Source: MGIIa-L3 sp11892u
GTDB lineage: Archaea; Thermoplasmatota; Poseidoniia; Poseidoniales; Poseidoniaceae
Length of the DNA stretch: 64,000 bases
NCBI GenBank assembly: GCA_965659685.1
Contig: CBFHXB010000011.1
Location: forward strand, 1 to 64,000
Direction of reading: 5' to 3'
Within the stretch, counting starts at the first letter, position 1; every line of letters begins with the position of its first letter. The position numbers were made by a program, and so were the translations under genes. Positions 47,867 through 55,782 of the stretch are shown in pieces. The notes under the pieces are model-generated. The model made no database searches. It worked only from the letters and a program-made list of their open reading frames with translations, and had not been told where the DNA came from.

Positions 47867-50287
47867 TCAATCAATCCCTGCGCCATCGAGCCGGTCACGG
47901 ATCGTCATCAACCGGTCACGGAGCCGAGCGGCCTCTTCGAAATCAAGGGCCCGTGCAGCGTCTTCCATCGCTGCTTTGAATTCAGCGGCCAGGTCGACCA
48001 AGGCTTCCTTTGAGGTGGGAAAATCTTCGTCATGTTCCAATTGAGAAATTGAATGTTCAATTGGAATACGCTGGTCACTGTCCGCCGTGTTGTTGCTTGG
48101 CAAAAAGGCCGCAGCAGGGCCGTCTGCACGCCCACCACGCTTCGCCACCAAACGTTTCCCACCACGGGAAGTGGTGGTGCCTTCGAGGAGGCCCTCTGAT
48201 TCTTGGCCCATTTGTGGAAGGGCCTTGACGATGGTGCGGGGTACAATGCCACGCCGTTCGTTGTCCTCGTGTTGCCGCTGGCGACGTTCCAAGGTTTGGC
48301 GGATGGCTCCGGTCATGGCAGGCGAAACGCTGTCGGCGTAGAGAAGGACGGATCCGTTGGCGTTTCGCGCAGCACGCCCGATGGTTTGCAAGAGCGATCG
48401 CTCGTTGCGAAGGAAGCCCTGACGGTCCGCGTCGAAAATCGCCACCAAGCTGACCTCAGGAATGTCCAATCCCTCTCGGAGCAGGTTGATGCCGACAATG
48501 ACGTCAATGAGGCCCAAGCGCAACGCGTTGATGATCTCGGTGCGTTCGATGGTGTCGATTTCCGAGTGGAGGTGGTGCGCCTTCACGCCCATTCGGCTGA
48601 GGTATGCGGCGACCTCTTCGGCGAATTTGATCGTCAGGACGGTCACCAAGGTCCGCTCCCCACGGTCGATTCTGGCGTTGATTTCTGAGAGCAAGTCGGC
48701 CACTTGCCCTTCAGTGGGTCGAACTTCAATGCCCGGATCCAACAAGCCCGTCGGTCGAATTTCCATGCGTGGCAAGTGGTCAATCGTTTGCAGCATTTCG
48801 TACATCGACGGCGAGCCCTGGATTTTCTTGGCCACGTCCGCGGGCCCAGCGCCGCCCCTGGAAGCGACGTGAAGCAGGCCTTCAGGCACCGGTTGACCGG
48901 TCACCTCACACAGGTGCCGCAATTCGCGCTCGCCCGGTGTTGCAGAGACGTAGACCATTTGCGGGACAAGGCCTTGGAATTCTGGAATTTTCAGCGGCCG
49001 GTTGTCCGCGGCCGAAGGCAATCGGAAGCCGTGCTCAATGAGGTTCTCTTTGCGTGCCCTGTCCCCGTGGTACATGCCTCCTACTTGCGGGAGGGTCACG
49101 TGCGACTCGTCCATGATGACCAGGAAACGGGTGGGGTCGCCATGGAATTGACGCGCGCAGGCCGCAAAGAAGTCGAGCAAACAATACGGTCGTTCGCCTG
49201 CTTCACGGCCGTCGAAATGCCGTGAATAATTCTCGATGGCCAAACAGTGTCCGACTTCCCGCAGCATCTCAAGGTCGTACTCTGTGCGTTGTTCCAAGCG
49301 ATGGCGCTTCACCTGCTCTTTCGTTCCGTCGAAGTACCGCAGCCGGTCGTTCAGTTCGCTTTCAATCCGCTCAAGCGCGATTTCGAACCGCTCCGGGCTG
49401 GTCATGAAGAACTCCTTCGGGTGAATCCAAGCCTCTTCCAAGGCGTCGAGCACCTCCCAACTGACCGGATCGCACACGGAGACGGCGATGACGCCATCGA
49501 AGTCGAATCGAATGCGAAGTGGATCGTCGCGGCTCGGCATCCATACGTCAAGCACTTCGCCACGCAAGCGGGCTTGGCCGCGTTCGAGGTCGGTGTTGGT
49601 GCGGGCGTACTGCAGCCCGACCAAAGCCCGCATCAAGTCCTGCGGTTCGATGGCCTGGCCCACGTGCACCCTGAGGTGGTGCTCCAGGAAGGTTTCGGGC
49701 GGATTGAGGCCGTAAATGCACGACACGGAGGAGACGATGACACAATCTGGGCGTGAGACCAAACTTGCGACTGCGGAGAAGCGCTCCTGTTCGATTCGCT
49801 CGTTGATGGAGAGCTCCTTGTCGATGTACAGGTCTCGCTTGGGCAGGTAGGCTTCGGGTTGGTAGTAGTCGTAGTGTGAAACGAAGTATTCAACGGCGTT
49901 TTCAGGGAAATAGCCGGCAATCTCGTGGTGCAATTGCCGAGCAAGCGTCTTGTTGTGCGAGATGATCAACGTTGGGAGGTTGAGCCGTTCGATGACGTTG
50001 GCCATGGCGAAGGTCTTGCCTGAGCCGGTCACGCCAAGCAGCACACAGCGCTCTTGCCCTCCCTCGATTTGCTGCACGAGTTGTTCGATTGCTTCGGGTT
50101 GATCGCCCGCCGGTGCATGTTCGGAATGAAGGCGAAAGCGGCTCACGTCAGGACTCAGGTGTTCCAACGAAGCGCCTTCGAGCGCTCGTGAGAGGTCAAA
50201 GGGGTCCCGTTCCTGAAGGTCCACCTCGCCCACGTCGAGGTTGGCACGGGCCTCGAAGGACCCGTCGTCGTCCCATTCGTCGACCAC
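47867..50287 (-). CDS. uvrB: Excinuclease ABC subunit B
   Basis: An 806-residue UvrB, longer than the usual about 670 residues. About 55 acidic residues precede the core; Walker A is GVTGSGKTFAM, the damage-probing hairpin region is YDYYQPEAYLP, the DExx box is MDESH, and helicase motifs V-VI are present (GINLLREGLDIPEVSLVAI, QTIGRAARN). A variable linker (about 690-755) leads to the C-terminal UVR motif (EDAARALDFEEAARLRDRL) that binds UvrC. The start is a GTG at 50287. Bacterial-type nucleotide excision repair is found in some archaea by transfer. The linker contains a CAATTG element (48035-48066). UvrA and UvrC are not in this window. Confidence 0.97.
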   Translation of the reverse strand: MVDEWDDDGSFEARANLDVGEVDLQERDPFDLSRALEGASLEHLSPDVSRFRLHSEHAPAGDQPEAIEQLVQQIEGGQERCVLLGVTGSGKTFAMANVIERLNLPTLIISHNKTLARQLHHEIAGYFPENAVEYFVSHYDYYQPEAYLPKRDLYIDKELSINERIEQERFSAVASLVSRPDCVIVSSVSCIYGLNPPETFLEHHLRVHVGQAIEPQDLMRALVGLQYARTNTDLERGQARLRGEVLDVWMPSRDDPLRIRFDFDGVIAVSVCDPVSWEVLDALEEAWIHPKEFFMTSPERFEIALERIESELNDRLRYFDGTKEQVKRHRLEQRTEYDLEMLREVGHCLAIENYSRHFDGREAGERPYCLLDFFAACARQFHGDPTRFLVIMDESHVTLPQVGGMYHGDRARKENLIEHGFRLPSAADNRPLKIPEFQGLVPQMVYVSATPGERELRHLCEVTGQPVPEGLLHVASRGGAGPADVAKKIQGSPSMYEMLQTIDHLPRMEIRPTGLLDPGIEVRPTEGQVADLLSEINARIDRGERTLVTVLTIKFAEEVAAYLSRMGVKAHHLHSEIDTIERTEIINALRLGLIDVIVGINLLREGLDIPEVSLVAIFDADRQGFLRNERSLLQTIGRAARNANGSVLLYADSVSPAMTGAIRQTLERRQRQHEDNERRGIVPRTIVKALPQMGQESEGLLEGTTTSRGGKRLVAKRGGRADGPAAAFLPSNNTADSDQRIPIEHSISQLEHDEDFPTSKEALVDLAAEFKAAMEDAARALDFEEAARLRDRLMTIRDRLDGAGID
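48035..48066. repeat. Paired CAATTG element inside uvrB
   Basis: An inverted repeat with arms TTCCAATTGA and TCAATTGGAA around a 12-base AT-rich centre. The two CAATTG cores are 20 bases apart. It lies in the variable linker region of uvrB and encodes part of the segment HSISQLEHDED. Confidence 0.6.
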
Positions 50288-50328
50288 GCTTCATGGCGGT
50301 CGGGCGCCGGTTTGAACCCTTGTGGGGT

Positions 50329-51060
50329 TCAGGGAAGGTACAGCCCACCGTTCACGTGGAGCACGGCACCGGTCATGTAGGCGCTGTCGTCGCCGATGAG
50401 GAAGGACACCGCTCCCGCCATGTCTTCGGGAGAACCAAGGCGACGCAAGGGCACTTCCGCCTCGCGTGTTTCACGCTTCTGGGGGGTATCGGCGGCGAGC
50501 AGGTCCGTGTCGACGTAGCCAGGTGCAAGCACGTTGACACGTTGCCCTCTCGGACCCGCTTCTTGGGCGAGCGAGCGTGCCCATGCTTGCAGGGCTGCTT
50601 TGGACGCGCTGTAATCGGCGCCATGCGGGGACCCTCGTGTGCCAAGTTGTGAGCCGACCACGACGATTCGGGCGCCGTCGGAAAGATGGGGTTGAACCGC
50701 CGCCCAGACGAGGAAGGCGCCACGGAAATTCACGTTCATGGTCCGATCCAGTTGTGCGAGGTCGAGGTCACTGGCCGGAACCCGGTCGTACCTTCCATGG
50801 TTCAACACCAAGGCCTGCACGGTGCGGGCCATCCACGGGTGGCTGGCCAGCAAGGCCACTTCGTCCTCTGCTGCACAATCGATCTTGACCGCCAAGGCAT
50901 CACCACCCGATTCTCGGATGGCGTCAACGACAAACTCGGCCGGACGGGACGACGTCGTGTAGGTGAGCAGGACGTCGAATCCATCCTTTGCCAACCGCTT
51001 ACAGACCGCTGCACCGATGCCGCGGCCTCCACCAGTGACCAAGGCCACGGGGCGGCTCAC
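50329..51060 (-). CDS. SDR-family oxidoreductase, FabG-like
   Basis: A 243-residue short-chain dehydrogenase. Cofactor motif is TGGGRGIG, followed by the NHG variant of the NNAG motif (LVLNHGR). The catalytic Ser lies in VVVGSQLG and the Tyr-x-x-x-Lys in YSASKAAL; NVLAPGYVDTDL follows. Family knowledge: FabG-type enzymes reduce 3-oxoacyl thioesters with NADPH, but related SDRs use many alcohols, so the substrate is open. The start is a GTG overlapping the stop of the MazG-like gene by four bases (GTGA). Downstream uvrB is 41 bases away on the same strand. Confidence 0.88.
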   Translation of the reverse strand: MSRPVALVTGGGRGIGAAVCKRLAKDGFDVLLTYTTSSRPAEFVVDAIRESGGDALAVKIDCAAEDEVALLASHPWMARTVQALVLNHGRYDRVPASDLDLAQLDRTMNVNFRGAFLVWAAVQPHLSDGARIVVVGSQLGTRGSPHGADYSASKAALQAWARSLAQEAGPRGQRVNVLAPGYVDTDLLAADTPQKRETREAEVPLRRLGSPEDMAGAVSFLIGDDSAYMTGAVLHVNGGLYLP

Positions 51061-51455
51061 GCCTGTTCCTCCGTGTGCTTGGAGAGGATGGCCCCAAGTT
51101 CGGGGGGCGTCCAGCCTTCGGGCTTCATGACTTTCCCGTCCTCTCTGCGGAGGACCTTTCCGTCCACCAGTTTGGCCATGTTCGAACGATGGACTTCGGC
51201 GAAGGCCTCGTCGTAGAGGTGATGCAGGCCGTGGTTGATGACCGAGCCCGCGAGGATGTAGCCGATGTCCGCCAGCGCGTCGAGGACTTCGACCAAATCA
51301 CCGTCTGCCAAGGCTTGGGCGTATTCCTCCACTTCTTCACGCAGGAGCTTGACGCGCAGTTCGGCCAAGTCCTCCGGGCCAAGTCCTGGCGCGTCCAACT
51401 TCGGGATCTCGAAGGCCTGATTGAACTCCAGCAGGGCCGTCAGCATCGGATTCAT
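51057..51455 (-). CDS. MazG-like nucleotide pyrophosphohydrolase
   Basis: A 132-residue all-alpha NTP pyrophosphatase of the MazG/HisE-like group. The metal-binding pattern is visible as REEVEEYAQALADGDLVEV (E-E-x-x-E) and DALADIGYIL (D-x-x-x-D-like). The later FAEVHRSNMAKL segment is typical of dATP/phage-type members. They hydrolyse nucleotides to monophosphate and pyrophosphate and may clean the pool. The start at 51455 is preferred (ATG at 51446 is an alternative) because the longer frame overlaps the prenyltransferase gene. It is coupled with the SDR gene. Confidence 0.83.
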   Translation of the reverse strand: MNPMLTALLEFNQAFEIPKLDAPGLGPEDLAELRVKLLREEVEEYAQALADGDLVEVLDALADIGYILAGSVINHGLHHLYDEAFAEVHRSNMAKLVDGKVLRREDGKVMKPEGWTPPELGAILSKHTEEQA

Positions 51456-51507
51456 GCGTCGAAGCGTGACCTTGCAGCACTTGAGCAATCCGCTCCAGAG
51501 GTTCACC

Positions 51508-52416
51508 TCAATCCAGGCAAGACCCATCGCACGGCGGCTCGGTCGCATAAGCCACGGCAAGCGCGGCGAGCAACACCCAACCGGTCAGCATGGAGACGCG
51601 GAACAGCACCGTTTGAAAATCGCCGAAACGCTTCATCCGCAGCACGACGATGACGTTGGCCAGCGCCATCACGCCCGCCGCCGCGAGGAACCAGATGCTG
51701 TCCACCGGGTCGGCGAACGCAAAGCAAGCAAACCACAACAGCGAGAGTTGGACCGTGGTTCGCGTCGTCGCACGCTCATCGAAACGTGCCGGGAAGGAGT
51801 GGATGCCTTGCGCTTTGTCGCTCTCCATGTCCATGCGGGCGTAGTTGATGTCAAAGGCCGCGATCCAAAGGGCCACGCCGAGGGAGATGGGAAGGACACT
51901 GGGCGCCCAGAGGAATTCGGTCCGTGTGGAAAACATGCCCGTGATGGCGGCCCAACCGTGCACATCGGCCGCCACCGCAACCCACGCGCCTGCAGGGGCC
52001 AAACCCAAGCACAGCCCGAGCCAAAAGTGGCACAGCCACGTGAAGCGCTTCATGTATGGATACACGACGAAGGTCAGGACGGGCAGCCAGGCCATCATCA
52101 GCGCCACGCGGTTGAGCAGACCTGCGCTGACGAGCAACATGACCAGGAAGCCTGCAGCCAACGACCATGCGGTCCTCATGCTCATGCTTCCTGAGGCGAG
52201 GTGGCGTCCTTGCGTGCGAGGGTTGGCGGCGTCAATGTCCCGGTCAATGATGCGGTTGAGGGCCATGGCCAAGCCTCGGGCGCCGACCGCTGCAAACAGA
52301 ATCCAGAGCAGGTCGATGCCAGGTTCGACGTTGAATTGCATCACGGCAACGAGGTAACCGATCAGCACGAAGGGAAGGGAAAACAGGGTGTGCTCGACTT
52401 TGACGAACTCGAGCAC
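51508..52416 (-). CDS. UbiA-family prenyltransferase
   Basis: A 302-residue integral membrane enzyme. The first Asp-rich motif is ALNRIIDRDIDAANPRT (NRxxDxxxD) and the second is DINYARMDMESD, with about nine membrane helices between and after. UbiA enzymes attach polyprenyl chains to aromatic acids. With the adjacent UbiD this is likely 4-hydroxybenzoate prenyltransferase or the MqnP step of menaquinone synthesis by the futalosine pathway. The start is taken as the GTG at 52416 just before the conserved LEFVKVEHTLFSLPF; a TTG at 52485 would overlap UbiD by 53 bases. The final choice of quinone is not determined. Confidence 0.88.
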   Translation of the reverse strand: MLEFVKVEHTLFSLPFVLIGYLVAVMQFNVEPGIDLLWILFAAVGARGLAMALNRIIDRDIDAANPRTQGRHLASGSMSMRTAWSLAAGFLVMLLVSAGLLNRVALMMAWLPVLTFVVYPYMKRFTWLCHFWLGLCLGLAPAGAWVAVAADVHGWAAITGMFSTRTEFLWAPSVLPISLGVALWIAAFDINYARMDMESDKAQGIHSFPARFDERATTRTTVQLSLLWFACFAFADPVDSIWFLAAAGVMALANVIVVLRMKRFGDFQTVLFRVSMLTGWVLLAALAVAYATEPPCDGSCLD

Positions 52417-52432
52417 GCTGCGGACGTCGATG

Positions 52433-54394
52433 TCAGGCCCCTCCGTCGGGGAAGCGCAAGTGCGGCGGCCATGAATGGTTCGCAAGTTCGGGATGGGCGG
52501 CCACCTTTTCCAAGGTCTCAGGGCTGTGCAAGGTCACGGCAGGCCATCGGCGCACGCCATGAGCCTCTGAAGGAATCGGCGTGGTGGCGTCCCAGCAAAG
52601 GCGTGCTTTCGCTGCATCAAAGCTGAGGCCACGCCCCACGTCAAAGCGGCAAAAGAACTGCCACAGCATCCTTCGTCGTGCTTTCGAGCCGTGCAAGTCA
52701 AGGTCGTCATCCGTGACGATAAGCCAACGCAATTCCTTTGCGTTTTCCAATTGCCAAATTTGATTTCTCAATTGGTGAATCTTTTCTTGTCGGGCCTGCT
52801 CAAGCGCATCGCCCTCCGACGTGACGTCCGACCCGGTTCGCGCTGAGGGGCGGCCTTCGATGGACACGCTCACCACGAGCATGCTGCTGCGCAGCAGCCG
52901 TGCGTCTTCGACACCGTCGAGCGCGAGCACGGCGCCGAGGTCGTCCCCGGACCAGCCTGGGGCCTCGCCTTCTCCACGCCGCCAGTCAGGGGTGTCCTGA
53001 CGGAAGGAACCGAGCAACGGCGAGTCCGAGGAGCGCGGATCCGAACGTGGGATGGAGGTCGCATCGATGATGACCTTGTCGTGGACGTTCTCGTACGGGC
53101 TTGCCGCTTCGAGCGCGTCCGCCACCATGCCTTCGAGGACCAGCACGTCCTCCGAGGGATCCACCTTGTCGTTGAGGTCGTCAAGGAAGCCTTCGAGGTC
53201 CTTGGGGTCTCGGTCCGGGTCGACCACGACCATGGATTTCAGGAACATCATCTGGCCCGCGCCCATCAGTCCAAGTGCGGTCTTGCGTCCTTGGCGGGCG
53301 TAGCGTTGCTTTGACGCGACGATGGCAAGGTTGTGGAAACCGGTCTCCAACGGCAGATGAACGCTGACCACGTCACGGTGCTGGAAGCGAAGAACGGGAC
53401 TGAACTGACGTCCGATGGCCTCGCCGAGGAAACCGTCCTCCATCGGCGGCAACCCGACGATGGTGGCGGGGAGCATGGCGTCCTTTCGGCGCGTCACGGC
53501 GGTCACGTTCAGCACCGGGTAATGTCCGGTCAAGGAGTAGAACCCGTAGTGATCGCCGAAGGGGCCTTCCACGCGTAAGTCGGTGGGGTCCGTCCATCCT
53601 TCGATGACGATGTCGGCCTCGGCAGGGACCCAGAGGTCTTGCGTCGCCGCTTTGGTCAACGGCAGCCGGCGACGCCCGAGGATGCCAGCAAACTGGTATT
53701 CAGACAGGTTGTCAGGCAGCGGAGAAATCGCCGAGAAAATGAGTTCCGGCGGGCCTCCCAGACAGATGGCGACGGGCATGCGCACACCGGCTGCTGCGTG
53801 GTCTGCGCCATGCTTGTGGACCTGCCAGTGCAACCCTGCTTCCTTTGGTCCAAAAATTTGCGACCGGTACATGCCGAGGTTGTGCTCGCCGCTCGCGAGG
53901 TCGCGCGTCACCACCAAGGGGAGGGTGATGTACGGCCCTCCGTCCATGGGCCACGTCGTCGGGATGGGCAGTTTGGTGAGGTCAGGGTCTCTGTCAACGA
54001 TGCGCTGAACGCTCCCTCGTCGCTTGCGCTTCGGGGCGAAGGCCAGGGCGTCCATCGCCAAAGGCAAGGCTTCCCACGGTCGCTTGAGGTAACGCGGCAC
54101 GTCAGGCTTCATCATCGCCACCATGCGATCGCCGATGGCCGTCTCCGTCTCGACACCGAGCGCGCGAAGGGTGCGGTCCTCGCTGCCGAAGAGGTTCATC
54201 ACCAGAGGAATGTCACTGATGCTGCCGTCAGCCAAGCGGGGTTGCTCGAAGATGACCGCAGGGCCGTCGTTCTTCACCAGGAGGTCAGCGATGGCGCCGG
54301 CCTCGTACACGACGTCGACGGGACGAGGGATGCGCAGCACCTCGCCACGGCTGTCGAGGTGGTCGACCCACCGCTTGAGCGTCCTCCATGCCAC
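52433..54394 (-). CDS. ubiD: UbiD-family decarboxylase
   Basis: A 653-residue prenyl-FMN-dependent decarboxylase, longer than the usual about 490 residues. It has the N-terminal DHLDSRGEVLRI, the prFMN-binding segment GMYRSQIFGPKEAGLHWQVHKHG, and the catalytic EGPFGDHYGFYS (Glu-x-Pro-Phe-Gly-Asp). Extra length lies between about 430 and 560, and the stretch HQLRNQIWQLENAKEL near 563-578 is a coiled-coil-like segment that contains a CAATTG element. With UbiA it forms a pair for quinone biosynthesis. UbiD homologues also act in archaeal isoprenoid synthesis (anhydromevalonate phosphate decarboxylase), a possible alternative. The UbiX flavin prenyltransferase is not here. Confidence 0.92.
   Translation of the reverse strand: MAWRTLKRWVDHLDSRGEVLRIPRPVDVVYEAGAIADLLVKNDGPAVIFEQPRLADGSISDIPLVMNLFGSEDRTLRALGVETETAIGDRMVAMMKPDVPRYLKRPWEALPLAMDALAFAPKRKRRGSVQRIVDRDPDLTKLPIPTTWPMDGGPYITLPLVVTRDLASGEHNLGMYRSQIFGPKEAGLHWQVHKHGADHAAAGVRMPVAICLGGPPELIFSAISPLPDNLSEYQFAGILGRRRLPLTKAATQDLWVPAEADIVIEGWTDPTDLRVEGPFGDHYGFYSLTGHYPVLNVTAVTRRKDAMLPATIVGLPPMEDGFLGEAIGRQFSPVLRFQHRDVVSVHLPLETGFHNLAIVASKQRYARQGRKTALGLMGAGQMMFLKSMVVVDPDRDPKDLEGFLDDLNDKVDPSEDVLVLEGMVADALEAASPYENVHDKVIIDATSIPRSDPRSSDSPLLGSFRQDTPDWRRGEGEAPGWSGDDLGAVLALDGVEDARLLRSSMLVVSVSIEGRPSARTGSDVTSEGDALEQARQEKIHQLRNQIWQLENAKELRWLIVTDDDLDLHGSKARRRMLWQFFCRFDVGRGLSFDAAKARLCWDATTPIPSEAHGVRRWPAVTLHSPETLEKVAAHPELANHSWPPHLRFPDGGA
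52743..52779. repeat. Paired CAATTG element inside ubiD
   Basis: TTTTCCAATTG and TCAATTGG in inverted orientation with cores 21 bases apart and an AAATTT in the middle, in AT-rich codons within otherwise GC-rich sequence. Confidence 0.55.
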
Positions 54395-54419
54395 GTCGGC
54401 TTGTCTGTGGTTTTGCCTT

Positions 54420-54439
54420 TGGACCTTCGTGAAGGTCCA
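54420..54439. promoter_or_regulatory. Perfect 20-base palindrome between ubiD and GGR genes
   Basis: TGGACCTTCGTGAAGGTCCA has nine-base arms around GT. It sits between the divergent starts of ubiD (54394) and the geranylgeranyl reductase gene (54464), where both promoters must lie. It could be a binding site for a regulator of both genes or an RNA hairpin in the reductase leader. Confidence 0.5.
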
Positions 54440-54463
54440 TGCCTTGGGGCAGACGGACCATTG

Positions 54464-55732
54464 ATGGACTCTGTCCGCTCAAGTCATGCCATGGGAGAGG
54501 GCTCCGCCGTCGACGTGGACCTCGTGGTCATCGGCGCAGGTCCGGGCGGCGGCTCCGCAGCGTTGCACGCTTCCCGGCTCGGCTTGTCCGTGATGGTGCT
54601 GGAGGCTGACCCTGAGATCGGTACCCCCGTTCATTGTGGCGAATGCCTGTCGCATCTCGCGACCGAGCAACTCGAACTCGACCTGCCTGAGCACGTCATC
54701 GCTTTGACCGTGGACGGCGTCCGCGTCATCTTCCCTGACGGCACGGCAAAGCTCCTGACCGAACCGGGTTACGTGCTCGAAAAGCACCTGTTTGAACGAT
54801 GGATCATGGAACAAGCCGAAGGGCGCGGTGCGGACGTTCATCTCGGGCATCGCGTCACCAAAATGGAGCGAGAGTACAACAGCGAAAATCAATTTTCCAA
54901 TTGGCTTATCGAAGGTCGGGGGGATGCATTTCCTCTTCGTTGCCGTGGCGTCATCGACGCCTCGGGTGTGCACGGAGCCGCCTCCAAAATCCTCGGGATG
55001 CCGGGAGAAGTTGAGGTCATTGCTGGCTTCCAATACGAACTCAACGACGTGCCCAACGTCGGCTACCTCGATTTCTACATCCAGCCGGAGTATGCCCCTC
55101 ATGGTTACGTGTGGATGATTCCAAAGGAAGGCGAACGCGCCAACGTCGGTTTGGTCACCACGGACAAGAAAGGGGCCATCAAGTACCTCGATCAATTCAT
55201 CGAGGACACCTACCTCAACGGCAAGCCTCACGTCAATCCACCTTGGCGAAAAGAGGGCATCAAGGTGAGGCCCTTCGGCGGGACCATTCCGATTTCTGGC
55301 CCACGTCCAAGCACCGTGGAAGACGGCTTGTTGTTGGTCGGCGACGCCGCAGGATTCACGTCCCCCCTCTTCGAAGGCGGCACTCACCTTGCACTTTGGT
55401 CGGGCCGAGCCGCTGCGGAGACGTTCGCCGAGGCCATCGCCGCTGGGGCGCCCACCAAGGCCAGCCTCGCCGGCTACCAACGTCGATGGAAAGGGGCCTT
55501 CCCACCGTACCACAAGATCCTGCGAGGGAAGACGGCCCTCTACGACCTCAGCGACGAGGAGATGTCGGTCATGGCTCGATGCCTCCCTGAGGAACTCGGA
55601 TCCATGTCGGCCATGCAGAAGTTGGGCATCGGCCTGAAGATCCTCGTCAAGCGGCCGGCGTTGTTGACCAAGCGCGTCATTTCGGTGCTCCTTTCCTTTG
55701 GGTATTCGCGGGCCAAGCACTTCGGTTGGTGA
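54464..55732 (+). CDS. Geranylgeranyl reductase family protein
   Basis: A 422-residue FAD enzyme. The dinucleotide-binding fold is DLVVIGAGPGGGSAALHASRLG; the family motif CGECLS follows, and later GLLLVGDAAGFTSPLFEGG and the GYQRRWK region. Such enzymes saturate the double bonds of digeranylgeranylglycerol phospholipids, or quinone side chains, in archaea. With the UbiA-UbiD pair beside it, a role in the menaquinone tail is possible, but membrane lipid reduction is the standard role. The start is uncertain between 54464 and 54491. A CAATTG element lies inside (54884-54905). Confidence 0.92.
   Translation: MDSVRSSHAMGEGSAVDVDLVVIGAGPGGGSAALHASRLGLSVMVLEADPEIGTPVHCGECLSHLATEQLELDLPEHVIALTVDGVRVIFPDGTAKLLTEPGYVLEKHLFERWIMEQAEGRGADVHLGHRVTKMEREYNSENQFSNWLIEGRGDAFPLRCRGVIDASGVHGAASKILGMPGEVEVIAGFQYELNDVPNVGYLDFYIQPEYAPHGYVWMIPKEGERANVGLVTTDKKGAIKYLDQFIEDTYLNGKPHVNPPWRKEGIKVRPFGGTIPISGPRPSTVEDGLLLVGDAAGFTSPLFEGGTHLALWSGRAAAETFAEAIAAGAPTKASLAGYQRRWKGAFPPYHKILRGKTALYDLSDEEMSVMARCLPEELGSMSAMQKLGIGLKILVKRPALLTKRVISVLLSFGYSRAKHFGW
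54884..54905. repeat. CAATTG element inside geranylgeranyl reductase gene
   Basis: GAAAATCAATTTTCCAATTG contains two CAATT cores eight bases apart; it encodes the SENQFSNWL part of the protein and is much more AT-rich than the codons around it. Confidence 0.5.
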
Positions 55733-55782
55733 GCCTCGCTCGCATGGCAAGGTTCAGGACGTGAGCCCCCTCCATCTCGCCG

